This document shows positions 15,947-24,425 of a DNA stretch of 35,336 bases, one piece after another. The DNA is taken from the NCBI GenBank assembly GCA_032118015.1, contig JAULYE010000184.1:1-35336 (forward strand). The letters are read 5' to 3'. Below the pieces are notes generated by a model. The model had not been told where the DNA came from. It saw only the letters and a list, made by a program, of their open reading frames with translations, and searched no databases. The first letter of the stretch is position 1. Each line of letters begins with the position of its first letter. The translations under genes were made by a program, and so were the position numbers. Source of the DNA: Casp-actino8 sp032118015. Its GTDB lineage: Bacteria > Actinomycetota > Acidimicrobiia > Acidimicrobiales > Ilumatobacteraceae.

Positions 15947-16786
15947 GTGCTCGAATGTGTCGCCAACATCAGCGAGGGACGAGACGCATCCCTACTGAGC
16001 CGCCTCCAGGACGCCTGCGGTCGGGATCTGCTCGATCTCCACACAGACCCGGATCACCACCGCAGTGTCTTCACCCTGGTCGGCGAAGGGTCGATCCGAC
16101 AGCTGACGCTGCTCACAGTCGACTCCGTGGACGTATCCCAGCATGTCGACGGTATTCATCCTCGCCTCGGGGCAATGGATGTGGTTCCCTTCGTGCCCCT
16201 TTCGCCGTCCACGCTGCACGATGCCGTCCAGGCCCGCCAAACATTCGCCGAATGGGCTGCTGGAGAACTCGGTATTCCTTGTTTTCTCTACGGGCCAACT
16301 CATGGGGCCCTCACCACCGACAGAACTCTGCCAGACATACGCCGCAGGGCCTGGCGTGACCTGCTACCAGATCTTGGACCACAGCACCCTCACCCCACAG
16401 CTGGAGCCATCTGTGTCGGGGCACGCCCAATCCTGATCGCCTACAACATCTGGATGCATGATCCATCAGGTGGAGCCAATGTCCGCTCCATTGCCCAGAC
16501 GTTGCGATCGGCATCGGTCCGGACATTGGCTCTAGCCATCGGGGACCACTTTCAGGTGAGCATGAACTTGGTCGATCCCGAGTCCGCTGGCCCGTTCGAC
16601 GTCTACACCCGCGTCCAAGAACTCAGCCAAGGCACAGCCACGACGATCGAACGATGCGAACTCGTCGGGCTCATTCCGGAATCTGTACTCGAACGATCAC
16701 CACGTCACATGTGGGAAACATTGGATCTCGGTCCCGACAAGACGATCGAACATCGACTGAGAGCACGGGGTATCCAACTGTCCTGA
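15947..16786 (+). CDS. Glutamate formiminotransferase-like protein (single domain)
   Basis: The 279-residue product begins MLECVANISEGRD and contains DGIHPRLGAMDVVPFVPLS, with the family catalytic His at 71. A GARPILIAYNIWM segment near residue 155-170 also matches the formiminotransferase domain. Formiminotransferase moves the formimino group of N-formimino-glutamate to tetrahydrofolate in histidine breakdown. The cyclodeaminase domain of the animal FTCD enzyme is absent, as in many bacteria. No histidine-degradation gene is nearby, so the acceptor and donor may differ. The start is GTG at 15947; it is divergent from tatA. Confidence 0.82.
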   Translation: MLECVANISEGRDASLLSRLQDACGRDLLDLHTDPDHHRSVFTLVGEGSIRQLTLLTVDSVDVSQHVDGIHPRLGAMDVVPFVPLSPSTLHDAVQARQTFAEWAAGELGIPCFLYGPTHGALTTDRTLPDIRRRAWRDLLPDLGPQHPHPTAGAICVGARPILIAYNIWMHDPSGGANVRSIAQTLRSASVRTLALAIGDHFQVSMNLVDPESAGPFDVYTRVQELSQGTATTIERCELVGLIPESVLERSPRHMWETLDLGPDKTIEHRLRARGIQLS

Positions 16787-16787
16787 C

Positions 16788-16801
16788 GCCCCTTCTGGGG
16801 C
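16788..16801. terminator. Short hairpin between convergent genes
   Basis: GCCCC (16788-16792) pairs with GGGGC (16797-16801) around TTCT, in the 18-base gap between the formiminotransferase stop and the whiB stop. No T run follows on either strand; a weak two-way terminator at best. Confidence 0.35.
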
Positions 16802-16804
16802 AGA

Positions 16805-17068
16805 TCAGGCTGTTGCAGTGCTGCGGGTCGACTGGGCCCGCTGCCGGCGCAAACGGCGCCTCTCTCGTTCGGACAATCCACCCCAGATACCGAACTTTTC
16901 ACCGTTCACGAGGGCGTATTCGAGACAGTCCATGCGTACCACACAGCCTCTGCAGACTTCTTTGGCTTCTCGTGTCGACGCTCCGCGCTCAGGAAAGAAG
17001 AGGTCAGGATCCACGCCCAGACAGTTGGCCTGGTCTTGCCAGTTTTGATCTCCGGTTACTTCATTCAT
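16805..17068 (-). CDS. Second WhiB-family iron-sulfur transcription factor
   Basis: An 87-residue WhiB-like protein with Cys16, Cys39, Cys42 and Cys48 (NCLGVDPDLFFPE, then VCRGCVVRMDCLEYAL), GIWGG and a basic tail (RERRRLRRQRAQ). It resembles the first WhiB in plan but differs clearly in sequence, so the two are old paralogs, not a recent duplication. The ATG at 17066-17068 has GAGG 7 bases upstream. The 222 bases between it and deoD contain a 10-base palindrome (TGTAATTACA, 17144-17153) that could be part of its promoter. It converges on the formiminotransferase gene. Confidence 0.92.
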   Translation of the reverse strand: MNEVTGDQNWQDQANCLGVDPDLFFPERGASTREAKEVCRGCVVRMDCLEYALVNGEKFGIWGGLSERERRRLRRQRAQSTRSTATA

Positions 17069-17290
17069 GTGGCTGCCTCAGCATCCGACCCGTGGGCCCA
17101 TTGTTCGAAGGCCATCTGCTCCGCGCCTGTAGATGACCACCTGTGTAATTACATTGCTGTCATTCTCGCCCATCAGAGGGGGTTCGCGCAAGTGCGGAAA
17201 CACAAAACGGCGGATCAGACAGGGCTGTCACCCGTCCTCTCCTGGGGTGAATAGTTCCTCATGGCCTCGATCTCGCCCTACTGTGAGGCG

Positions 17291-18007
17291 ATGCCGATCC
17301 ATTTACGTGCCGAGCCAGGCGATTATGCCCCTGCAGTCCTGTGCCCCGGCGACCCCCGCCGGGCGACCTACATCGCTGAGAACTTCTTCGACGTCGGTTC
17401 CCGACTCGTCAACGAAGAACGAGGCATGCTCGGGTACACCGGCACCTTCCAAGGGAGACCGATCAGCGTCCAGTCCACTGGCATGGGTGCCCCCAGTGCG
17501 GGCATCGTCTTCGAAGAATTGACCATGCTCGGGGTGACACGCCTGATTCGCGTTGGGACCTGCGGCGGCCTACAAAAGCACCTGCGTATGGCTGACACCA
17601 TCATCGGTCTCAGCGCCTCAGCAGATGATCGCACTCCCGTGCGCTATGCCGGTATGGAAGGTTTCGCCCCGAGCGCCACGTTTTCCCTCGTCGAAGTTGC
17701 CGCCCGGTTGAGCCGCACCGTGAGCGATCGCGTCTTCATTGGATCGATCGTGACAAGCGGCCTTTTCTACGACCCGGACCCGAACACGTTTGCGACATGG
17801 CGCAAACTCGGGCATCTCGGCGTCGAGATGGAAGCCGCCATGATGTACACAATCGCCGCCGTCAAGGGCATCCAGGCTCTGGCGATGATGACTGTGAGCG
17901 ACGTCATCGACCCTGAAGAGGGCAATGTCGAGCGGATCTCCGATGAGGATCTGAAAAAAGGCGTCGATCAGATGATGATGATCGCCTGTCAGGTCGCTGT
18001 CAGCTGA
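17291..18007 (+). CDS. deoD: DeoD-type purine nucleoside phosphorylase
   Basis: Phosphorolysis of purine (deoxy)nucleosides to base and ribose-1-phosphate in salvage. The 238-residue product aligns from MPIHLRAEPGDYA with DeoD: His4, the GDPRR phosphate loop (20-24), STGMGAPSAGI, VGTCGG, then GVEMEAAMMY for the ribose and TVSDVID where the Asp of the SD motif protonates the base. An in-frame ATG at 17261 would add 10 residues without family support; ATG at 17291 starts exactly where DeoD proteins start, though its ribosome binding site (GAGG) is very close. A uridine-phosphorylase-like specificity cannot be excluded. Confidence 0.86.
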   Translation: MPIHLRAEPGDYAPAVLCPGDPRRATYIAENFFDVGSRLVNEERGMLGYTGTFQGRPISVQSTGMGAPSAGIVFEELTMLGVTRLIRVGTCGGLQKHLRMADTIIGLSASADDRTPVRYAGMEGFAPSATFSLVEVAARLSRTVSDRVFIGSIVTSGLFYDPDPNTFATWRKLGHLGVEMEAAMMYTIAAVKGIQALAMMTVSDVIDPEEGNVERISDEDLKKGVDQMMMIACQVAVS

Positions 18008-18058
18008 ATTCGGCGACACCACGTACAACTCAACCGGCGCCGAACTGGCGAACCCGGA

Positions 18059-19045
18059 TCAGATCAAGCCCAGTTCCTGCACAGCCTGGCGCTCTTCGGC
18101 CAACTCTGACGTCGAGACATCGATCTTGGTGCGACTGTACGCGTCGATCTCGAGCCCCGGCACGATTTCATAGTCACCGTCACGACAGATGCACGGGAAA
18201 CTCGAAATCAACCCCTCCGGGACCCCGTAACTTCCATCACTCGGCACAGCCATCGAGACCCAGTCGCCTTCTGGCGTTCCCAGTGCCCACGAACGGATGT
18301 GATCGATCGCGGCGTTGGCCGCAGAAGCTGCCGACGAGGCACCGCGGGCCTCGATAATTGCTGCGCCACGCTTGGCCACAGCTGGGATGAATGTCGAGTC
18401 GACCCAGGTGTGGTCGTCCACGGTCTGATACGCGTTACGTCCACCAACTTCGCAATGGAACAAGTCCGGGTACTGGGTCGTGGAGTGGTTGCCCCAGATG
18501 GTCATCTTCTTGACCGCTGACACTGGCTGATTCACCTTCTGGGCGAGTTGGGTGATTGCCCGATTGTGGTCGAGACGTGTCATTGCTGTGAACCGTCGTG
18601 GGTCGAGAGACTTCGCGTTCTTCTGAGCGATCAATGCATTCGTGTTGGCCGGGTTGCCCACGACGAGAACTTTGACATCTCGCTTGGCACTGCGAGCCAA
18701 CGCCTCACCCTGAGGTTTGAAGATCCCACCGTTGGCGCTGAGCAGGTCGGCACGCTCCATTCCTGCCTTTCGGGGCATGGCGCCGACGAGGAGAGCAATA
18801 TCTGCATCGCCGAACGCCGTGTCGGCATCGTCTGTTCCCACGATGCCGGCCAACAACGGGAAAGCGCAGTCATCGAGTTCCATCCGAACACCGTCGAGCG
18901 CCTTCAATGCAGGCGTGATCTCGAGAAGTTGCAGGATCACGGGAGTGTCCGGACCCAACATCGCACCCGAGGCGATCCGAAAAAGGAGGCTGTAGCCGAT
19001 CTGACCGGCGGCACCGGTCACTGCAACGCGTACTGGGGAGGTCAT
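18059..19045 (-). CDS. mdh: Malate dehydrogenase
   Basis: A 328-residue NAD-dependent malate dehydrogenase of the cytosolic-type group. It has VTGAAGQIGYSLLFRIASG (nucleotide loop), GAMPRKAGMERADLL (mobile loop arginines), VGNPANTNA, MTRLDHNRA (catalytic Asp and binding Arg) and IWGNHSTTQYPD with the catalytic His. It interconverts malate and oxaloacetate in the TCA cycle. The ATG is at 19043-19045. The acyltransferase gene lies upstream on the same strand but is separated by 127 bases filled with tandem hairpins, so mdh probably has its own promoter within or after the repeat. Confidence 0.95.
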   Translation of the reverse strand: MTSPVRVAVTGAAGQIGYSLLFRIASGAMLGPDTPVILQLLEITPALKALDGVRMELDDCAFPLLAGIVGTDDADTAFGDADIALLVGAMPRKAGMERADLLSANGGIFKPQGEALARSAKRDVKVLVVGNPANTNALIAQKNAKSLDPRRFTAMTRLDHNRAITQLAQKVNQPVSAVKKMTIWGNHSTTQYPDLFHCEVGGRNAYQTVDDHTWVDSTFIPAVAKRGAAIIEARGASSAASAANAAIDHIRSWALGTPEGDWVSMAVPSDGSYGVPEGLISSFPCICRDGDYEIVPGLEIDAYSRTKIDVSTSELAEERQAVQELGLI

Positions 19046-19083
19046 ATCGACCAGCGTACGCCCGCATCACCGCCGACAGAAAA

Positions 19084-19184
19084 CGCGCCGCCTACAGGCG
19101 AACGTCATCTCGCGCCGCCTACAGGCGGCCGTCATCTCGCGCCGCCTACAGGCGGCCGTCATCTCGCGCCGCCTACAGGCGGCC
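19084..19184 (-). repeat. 27-bp tandem repeat of terminator-like hairpins copying the acyltransferase 3' end
   Basis: Three identical 27-base units (19104-19130, 19131-19157, 19158-19184) plus a diverged fourth (19084-19103). Each contains the stem GGCCGCC/GGCGGC around TGTA on the minus strand. The unit nearest the gene includes the last codons and TAG of the acyltransferase gene, so each copy carries the same Gly-Arg-Leu-stop. The most distal copy is followed by GCGTTTTC, a short T run, giving a plausible terminator before mdh. Confidence 0.92.
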
Positions 19185-21113
19185 GAGCGCCCGGAAGATC
19201 AGCTCGGAGTAAAAGATGCGTCCGTCCGTGTCGAGGTGGATTCCATCCCTCGTCAGGCAAGTACCGACACAATTTTGCGCTTCTCGCTCCCAATCAACGA
19301 CGATCACATTCGGGTATTCGAGCGGCAGATCACGGATCATCATGTTGTTGGGCTCGGTCCAAGCACGATTGGCCTTACCGGTCATCAACACCACCTTGGG
19401 CACATCGACGAGAGCCCGCAGGAGCCGATCCATTGTCTCTTTCTTGATCGGTCCATTGGTGCCGAGATGCACGACTGCTGCATCCATGGTCACTCCGAGA
19501 TCCTTCAACTGATGGAAGATGTCTGCGCCGTTCTTTCCTTGACGATCCTGTTCGGCGTCGACAACAGCTCCGAGTGCGTTCAGTTCGCGCGCCGCACCCT
19601 TCATCACCGAATCCCCGAGCGCGAAGACTGGGTAGTGCTTGGACGACTTCACCGTCGTCGGTGGTGCCGTTTCATCAGGAGCCGGAACAGCCGTCGTTGG
19701 TGGCGGCAGCGTTGCTTGGACATCGGCAACGATGTCGACAACGGCGCTATCAGCCGCATCGAGGCTCGCCTGCACTTCATTGACCTTGTTCTCTCCAGTT
19801 GCCAGGCTGACGCCGGCGAAGATGGGAAGGGCCGCAAAAGCAGCAACTGCGACCGCCCACACGCGCTTGTGCGTCGACTCTTTACTCTTGGATCTCAACA
19901 GCGAAAGAACCGATGTCTTGAATCGCTTTTCGCGAATGGGCAATTCGATGAATCGGTACGAGATCTCCGTGATCGCCACTGTGACCATCATTGCCAATGC
20001 GAATTCGTGTGGCTTCAACTTCACTCCGGCCTCGTGTCGCAGAGCTTGGAACACCGGCCAGTGATAGAGGTAGAGCCCGTAGGACCGCTCGCCGATCACG
20101 CGCAGCGCCTTGGTGCCAAGAATGGAGCCTGCTCGCGACTTGGGATGAGCCACAGCAGCAATCACCATCAAGGTGGCGACACCGGTGAGAAGGAATCCAC
20201 CGCGGAACAGCCACGGGTCTGCATACGTTCCCTCTTCACCGACGAGTTCGGTGACGTGCAACGCCCACATCAAGACGCCGAGCGCAATGACGCCAACGAG
20301 AGCGAACGGGTCGAGCGAACGACCTTTCGTACGCATCGGTCCGCGCAGCAGTGCATAGGGGCGCCACAGAAGGGCCATCGCCGCACCGAGCAGCAGACCG
20401 CTGGCTCGGGCCGGAGTCGAAAGGTAGAGCACGTCGATCTTGTTCACACACCGACCGGCAATGTTCCAGTACGCGTCCGGGGTCGACGCGCAATTGGCTC
20501 CGATCCGGCCACTGGGCATCAAGACGCCCACGACCACAGTGATGATGAGAGCGAATGCCAAGAACCACATTGCGACTCGCGGCAAGCGACGATGGCCCTT
20601 ACGCAAGATCGCCATCATCACAAGAGGCCACAGAAGGTAGAACTGCTCCTCCACTGCCAACGACCAGAGGTGTCGCAAGGGTGCGAAATCGTTGATCGCC
20701 GTGTAACCCGCCCCGACCCAGACCTGGAACCAGTTCGATCCGTACACGAGCCCAGCAACGACGTCACCCCTCAGAGCTCCGAGCGCATCGCGTTCGAAGA
20801 TTGAGGTCCACAAAATGAGCAACAGCATCATCATGAACAGAGCTGGCAGGAGTCGCCGTGCTCGTCGAATCCAGAATTCCTTGAGGCTGATGGTCGCAGT
20901 GCGCTCTTTTTCGGCCACCAGAAGCAGTGTGATCAGGTAGCCGCTGATCACGAAGAAGACTTCGACCCCGAGAAAACCTCCGGCCAACCAAGACGAGTTG
21001 GCGTGATAGACGATGACCGCCAGAACGGCAATGGCTCGCAGCCCATCGAGTCCAGGAAGATACGGAACTCGACTCACTTGAGCTGAGCGCGGGGGCGTTT
21101 GGGCTCTGGTCAC
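19173..21113 (-). CDS. Acyltransferase-3 (OafA-like) with C-terminal SGNH domain
   Basis: A 646-residue membrane enzyme expected to O-acetylate surface polysaccharide or peptidoglycan. The acyltransferase-3 domain (about 15-350) begins YLPGLDGLRAIAVLAVIVYHA with the conserved His, then FFVISGYLIT and WIRRARRLLPAL, with about 10 membrane helices. An eleventh helix leads to a Pro/Thr-rich linker and an SGNH hydrolase-like domain (about 490-640) with FALGDSV (Ser at about 502), HLGTNG and DGIHL (Asp623, His626). I use GTG at 21111-21113, 40 bases after the metF stop; a longer frame would overlap metF. Its last codons are part of the downstream tandem repeat. Confidence 0.88.
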   Translation of the reverse strand: MTRAQTPPRSAQVSRVPYLPGLDGLRAIAVLAVIVYHANSSWLAGGFLGVEVFFVISGYLITLLLVAEKERTATISLKEFWIRRARRLLPALFMMMLLLILWTSIFERDALGALRGDVVAGLVYGSNWFQVWVGAGYTAINDFAPLRHLWSLAVEEQFYLLWPLVMMAILRKGHRRLPRVAMWFLAFALIITVVVGVLMPSGRIGANCASTPDAYWNIAGRCVNKIDVLYLSTPARASGLLLGAAMALLWRPYALLRGPMRTKGRSLDPFALVGVIALGVLMWALHVTELVGEEGTYADPWLFRGGFLLTGVATLMVIAAVAHPKSRAGSILGTKALRVIGERSYGLYLYHWPVFQALRHEAGVKLKPHEFALAMMVTVAITEISYRFIELPIREKRFKTSVLSLLRSKSKESTHKRVWAVAVAAFAALPIFAGVSLATGENKVNEVQASLDAADSAVVDIVADVQATLPPPTTAVPAPDETAPPTTVKSSKHYPVFALGDSVMKGAARELNALGAVVDAEQDRQGKNGADIFHQLKDLGVTMDAAVVHLGTNGPIKKETMDRLLRALVDVPKVVLMTGKANRAWTEPNNMMIRDLPLEYPNVIVVDWEREAQNCVGTCLTRDGIHLDTDGRIFYSELIFRALGRL

Positions 21114-21153
21114 CCCTCTATTCTGCCCGCTCGGTGGGACTCTGAGCCTGCAC

Positions 21154-22053
21154 TCACGCGTCCGGAGGTGAGTCAGATGGCAGATCTGTTGCACCCAGCA
21201 CATCCGTCGACGCCAGTTGGGCATGGATCTCCCGCGTGGCTGTGCTCCTGTTCAAGGTGTAAAAGTGCAGACCTGGGGCTCCCGCATCCAGAAGCTGCCG
21301 GCTGAGTTCGGTTGCGGCTTCGACTCCCACTTTGCGCACATCCTCCGGATCCGACATGCCTTCGAGCCTCTCGGCGAGCCAGTGGGGGAATTGAGCTCCT
21401 GACATCGCTGCCATCTTTTCGATCTGGCTCTTGTTCGTCACTGGCATGATTCCCGGAAGAATCGGCTTGTCGATGCCGAGGGCTGCCATGTCCTCGACAA
21501 GCCGCTCGTAGACAGCCGATTCGAAGAAGAACTGCGTGATCGCAAAGTCCGCTCGTTCGAGTTTTGCCGCCAGATGACGTCGATCGGTGGCTCGGTCCGG
21601 AGATCGCGGGTGGACCTCTGGATGGGCTGCAACGCCGACACAGAACCGGTCACCGATCAAGACGTCGTCGAGCAGATCGCTGGCGAAGCGGTAGTCGCTC
21701 GCTGGGGGCGGACCATCGACTGGAGGATCGCCTCCCAGCGCAAGGATGTTCTCGACTCCAGCATCTGCGTAATCGTCGAGAATCGCCGAGATCTCTGCAC
21801 GCGTATGTCCCACACATGTCAGATGGGCCATGGGAGTCAACTGGGTTTGCGCTCGCATCCATGTCACGAGATCCTTGGTGCGCTGACGTGTACTGCCGCC
21901 CGCACCATACGTGACACTGACGAAACTTGGCTGCAACGGTTCGAGCTCTGCGATCACGCGCCCCAGAGAAGCTTGAGCATCATCGGTCTTGGGCGGAAAG
22001 AACTCGAAGGAAAACGTCCGACCCCGCGCAAGGAGATCGGAGATGCGAGTCAT
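21154..22053 (-). CDS. metF: 5,10-methylenetetrahydrofolate reductase
   Basis: A 299-residue FAD-containing MTHFR that supplies methyl-THF for methionine synthesis. It begins MTRISDLLARGRTFSFEFFPPKTDD; the FEFFPPK motif holds the catalytic Glu. VSVTYGAGGS, ENILALGGDPP, the VAAHPEVHPRSP segment and FAITQFFFE are all family landmarks. The ATG at 22051-22053 is preferred over a longer frame because family members start about 10 residues before FEFFPPK. The C-terminal tail of about 15 residues is unique. It lies between purH and the acyltransferase, all on the minus strand. Confidence 0.93.
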   Translation of the reverse strand: MTRISDLLARGRTFSFEFFPPKTDDAQASLGRVIAELEPLQPSFVSVTYGAGGSTRQRTKDLVTWMRAQTQLTPMAHLTCVGHTRAEISAILDDYADAGVENILALGGDPPVDGPPPASDYRFASDLLDDVLIGDRFCVGVAAHPEVHPRSPDRATDRRHLAAKLERADFAITQFFFESAVYERLVEDMAALGIDKPILPGIMPVTNKSQIEKMAAMSGAQFPHWLAERLEGMSDPEDVRKVGVEAATELSRQLLDAGAPGLHFYTLNRSTATREIHAQLASTDVLGATDLPSDSPPDA

Positions 22054-22113
22054 TGGCCCAGTGTAGAAGCACTCACCGTTACACGACTTGTGCGCCGATC
22101 GGACTTCCGCGCC

Positions 22114-22159
22114 GATCGATGGCCAGGTCGGTCGATGGTCAGGTCGGTCGAAATCGACC
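22114..22159. repeat. Two imperfect 16-bp direct repeats and a small hairpin
   Basis: Positions 22114-22129 and 22130-22145 are two 16-base copies differing at 2 positions (core TCGATGGYCAGGTC). They are followed by GGTCG-AAAT-CGACC (22146-22159). They sit in the 140-base gap between purH and metF. They may mark the end of purH transcription or be simple slippage products. Nothing else was seen in this gap. Confidence 0.55.
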
Positions 22160-22193
22160 AATGGACGAACTCATCGGTCGATGCCTGACATGT

Positions 22194-23702
22194 TCAATGT
22201 CGGAAATGACGACGGCCCGTGAAGATCATGGCCAGTCCCAGTTCGTCGGCGGCGGCGATGGTTTCGGTGTCACGAACGCTCCCACCCGGTTGAACGATCA
22301 CCCGAACCCCTGCTGGGGCAACGGCATCGATTCCGTCACGGAAGGGAAAGAACGCATCACTCGCACAGACTCCACCGCCTGCTCGACCAGCGGCCCGCTC
22401 GACGGCAATACGCGCCGAGTCGAGTCGATTCTGCTGTCCAGCTCCGATACCGATTGCACGCCCACCGTGGGCGAGGACGATGGCATTCGAACTCACTGCT
22501 GCGACGACCTGCCATGCGAGACCGATATCGAGCCACTGATCATCTGACGGACGGACTCGAGTCACGATCTGCCAAGACGCGGGATCGACGATCACCTCAT
22601 CTGGTGTCTGGACCAACAAGCCCCCGTCGACGGATCGGATGTCGAGAACACGTCCACGTGGGAGTCCTGCACTGATGATGCGCAGGTTGTGTTTCTGGCG
22701 CAGAGTCTCGAGAGCGTCATCGTCATATGCCGGAGCCACCACGACTTCGGTGAAAACGTCGACGAGTTGTGCGGCCATTGCTGCTGAGACTCGGCGGTTG
22801 ACCGCAACAATCCCACCGAATGCGCTGACAGGATCGCATTCATATGCGCTTCGGTAGACGTCTGCGATCGATCCTCCCGGTGAGACTGCGACACCGCAGG
22901 GGTTGGCGTGCTTGACGATCACGCACGCCGGGTCCTCGAAACGATGAACGAGAGTCCACGCAGCATCGGCATCGTAGACATTGAGATAACTGAGCTCTTT
23001 GCCTGCGTGCTGTACGGCATCGTCCCACCAACTGGTCTGTCCTGCGATGCGATAGCGCGCCCCGATTTGGTGGGGGTTCTCGCCGTAGCGCAACGTCTGA
23101 ACCTTGTCGATCCGAAGAACCGAAGTCTCGGGCAGAACCGATACGTCGGCATCGACATCGGTCAACCATTGGGCGATCTCCGCGTCGTAGGCAGACGTCG
23201 TGCGAAACGCCCTGTGGGCGAGCATTCGTCGAGTGTCACGGCTCACTTCACCCGTCGATCGGATCTCATCGGCAACGAGGGCATAGTCATCGGGACGAAC
23301 GACGACGGCAACATGTGCGTGATTCTTCGCCGCCCCACGTATGAGTGTCGGGCCACCGATGTCGATCAACTCGACACCAGGATTCGATCCGAATGGATAC
23401 AAATTGACGACGACCAGCGAGATCGCTTGGATTCCATATTCGTCCATCTCGCGCAGATGAACCGGATCGTCGCGGTCGCCGAGAATTCCACCATGAATGA
23501 GGGGATGCAGTGTCGCCACTCGATGCCCGAGAAGGGCTGGGTATCCAGTGATCTCGGCGACATCGGTGACCTCCACTCCCGCTTCGCGAACGACCTTGGC
23601 GGTTCCACCACTCGACCAGATCTCCCAGCCGCTTGAAACGAGCCCGCGAGCAAAGTCGGCGATCCCGGTCTTGTCGTGGACGCTGAGCAGGGCAACCGGC
23701 AT
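22194..23702 (-). CDS. purH: Bifunctional AICAR formyltransferase / IMP cyclohydrolase
   Basis: The last two steps of purine synthesis. The 502-residue protein begins MPVALLSVHDKTGIADFARGL and shows SSGGTAKVV, GHRVATLHPLIHGGIL and VVNLYPFGSN in the IMP cyclohydrolase domain (about 1-190). The AICAR transformylase domain (about 195-502) has QTLRYGENPHQ, VKHANPCGVAVS with the catalytic Lys-His pair, AFGGIVAVNR and SDAFFPFRDGID. Length and motifs are complete. The ATG is at 23700-23702. Purine synthesis and MetF both draw on folate C1 units, but the intergenic repeat argues against strict co-transcription. Confidence 0.95.
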   Translation of the reverse strand: MPVALLSVHDKTGIADFARGLVSSGWEIWSSGGTAKVVREAGVEVTDVAEITGYPALLGHRVATLHPLIHGGILGDRDDPVHLREMDEYGIQAISLVVVNLYPFGSNPGVELIDIGGPTLIRGAAKNHAHVAVVVRPDDYALVADEIRSTGEVSRDTRRMLAHRAFRTTSAYDAEIAQWLTDVDADVSVLPETSVLRIDKVQTLRYGENPHQIGARYRIAGQTSWWDDAVQHAGKELSYLNVYDADAAWTLVHRFEDPACVIVKHANPCGVAVSPGGSIADVYRSAYECDPVSAFGGIVAVNRRVSAAMAAQLVDVFTEVVVAPAYDDDALETLRQKHNLRIISAGLPRGRVLDIRSVDGGLLVQTPDEVIVDPASWQIVTRVRPSDDQWLDIGLAWQVVAAVSSNAIVLAHGGRAIGIGAGQQNRLDSARIAVERAAGRAGGGVCASDAFFPFRDGIDAVAPAGVRVIVQPGGSVRDTETIAAADELGLAMIFTGRRHFRH

Positions 23703-23846
23703 GCTTCGACGTTACCGACGTCGTCGAATGAGCCCATCGAACCTTCTCGACATCGATATCGATTCGTTGTGTCCCGAGCCGTGTCTCAACTGCGGTACGG
23801 TTCGCTCGTCGGAGCGTCTCCGGCGAACACCAAGGAGCATGAACAT

Positions 23847-24314
23847 ATGGACTTTTCGAAACTGAAGACTGCTGATTGGCTCAAGATTGGCGGCGCTGCG
23901 GGAATGCTGATCTTCGGATTCTTCGATTGGGCGAAATACGATTTCATGGGCATTTCTACGTCGGGGAACAATGTGTTCAATTACCCCGTTCGCGGTCTCA
24001 TCTCGTGGATTCTCGTGATCGGCGTCGGCGTCGTGACACTGCTCGGCTCGCAGGGGAAAAAAGTCGGCAACGTCCAATGGCCGATCGTTTCAGTCCTGGC
24101 AACCTCTCTGGCAACGATCCTGATGCTGTTGCTGATCATCCTGGGCCCAGATGACTCCGGTCTCGACTTCAAACCCGCCATTGGTCTGTGGCTGGCATTC
24201 ATTTCCACAGTCGTGGCCCTCGCAGGTTCCGTCATGTCGTTCCAGTCCGGTGGCGGAAACTTGAAGGATCTCACCGACGTCGAGAAACTGAAAAAGGGTT
24301 TCGGCAAGAACTGA
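23847..24314 (+). CDS. Four-helix integral membrane protein, unknown function
   Basis: A 155-residue protein starting MDFSKLKTADWLKIGGAAGM. It has about four membrane helices (roughly 12-30, 48-64, 73-94, 107-125), a short loop with GKKVGNVQWP, and a charged C-terminus DLTDVEKLKKGFGKN. AAGGAG lies 9 bases before the ATG, which decides the start against a longer frame from 23676. I do not recognise a named family; small proteins of this plan recur in Acidimicrobiia as far as I recall. It is divergent from purH and followed by a strong terminator, so it is a single-gene unit. Confidence 0.8.
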   Translation: MDFSKLKTADWLKIGGAAGMLIFGFFDWAKYDFMGISTSGNNVFNYPVRGLISWILVIGVGVVTLLGSQGKKVGNVQWPIVSVLATSLATILMLLLIILGPDDSGLDFKPAIGLWLAFISTVVALAGSVMSFQSGGGNLKDLTDVEKLKKGFGKN

Positions 24315-24344
24315 CGCAGGTCGAGACGTTCAATTCGAGTGAAC

Positions 24345-24375
24345 ACGGGCGCTCACCGCATCGGTGGGCGCCCGT
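24345..24375 (+). terminator. Rho-independent-like terminator after the four-helix membrane protein
   Basis: A 14-pair stem (24345-24358 with 24362-24375, one T-G pair) around a CAT loop, then a short T run (TTT). It starts 30 bases after the membrane-protein stop and about 50 bases from the convergent sucD stop, so it could also act on the sucCD transcript. Confidence 0.75.
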
Positions 24376-24425
24376 TTCGCGCCATACGCCGACTCTCGAT
24401 TCGTGAAGTCTCTATTCGTGCTCTG

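Noticed and set aside
17144..17153. TGTAATTACA palindrome as an operator
   Set aside because: Only 10 bases, single copy and no known matching regulator; mentioned with the whiB gene but not called as a site.
19084..19184. CRISPR-like array
   Set aside because: The units are directly adjacent with no spacers, so this is a simple tandem repeat.
19236..20804. A 522-codon open frame on the plus strand
   Set aside because: Antisense to the acyltransferase, with low-complexity His/Arg/Asp composition and no recognisable motif.
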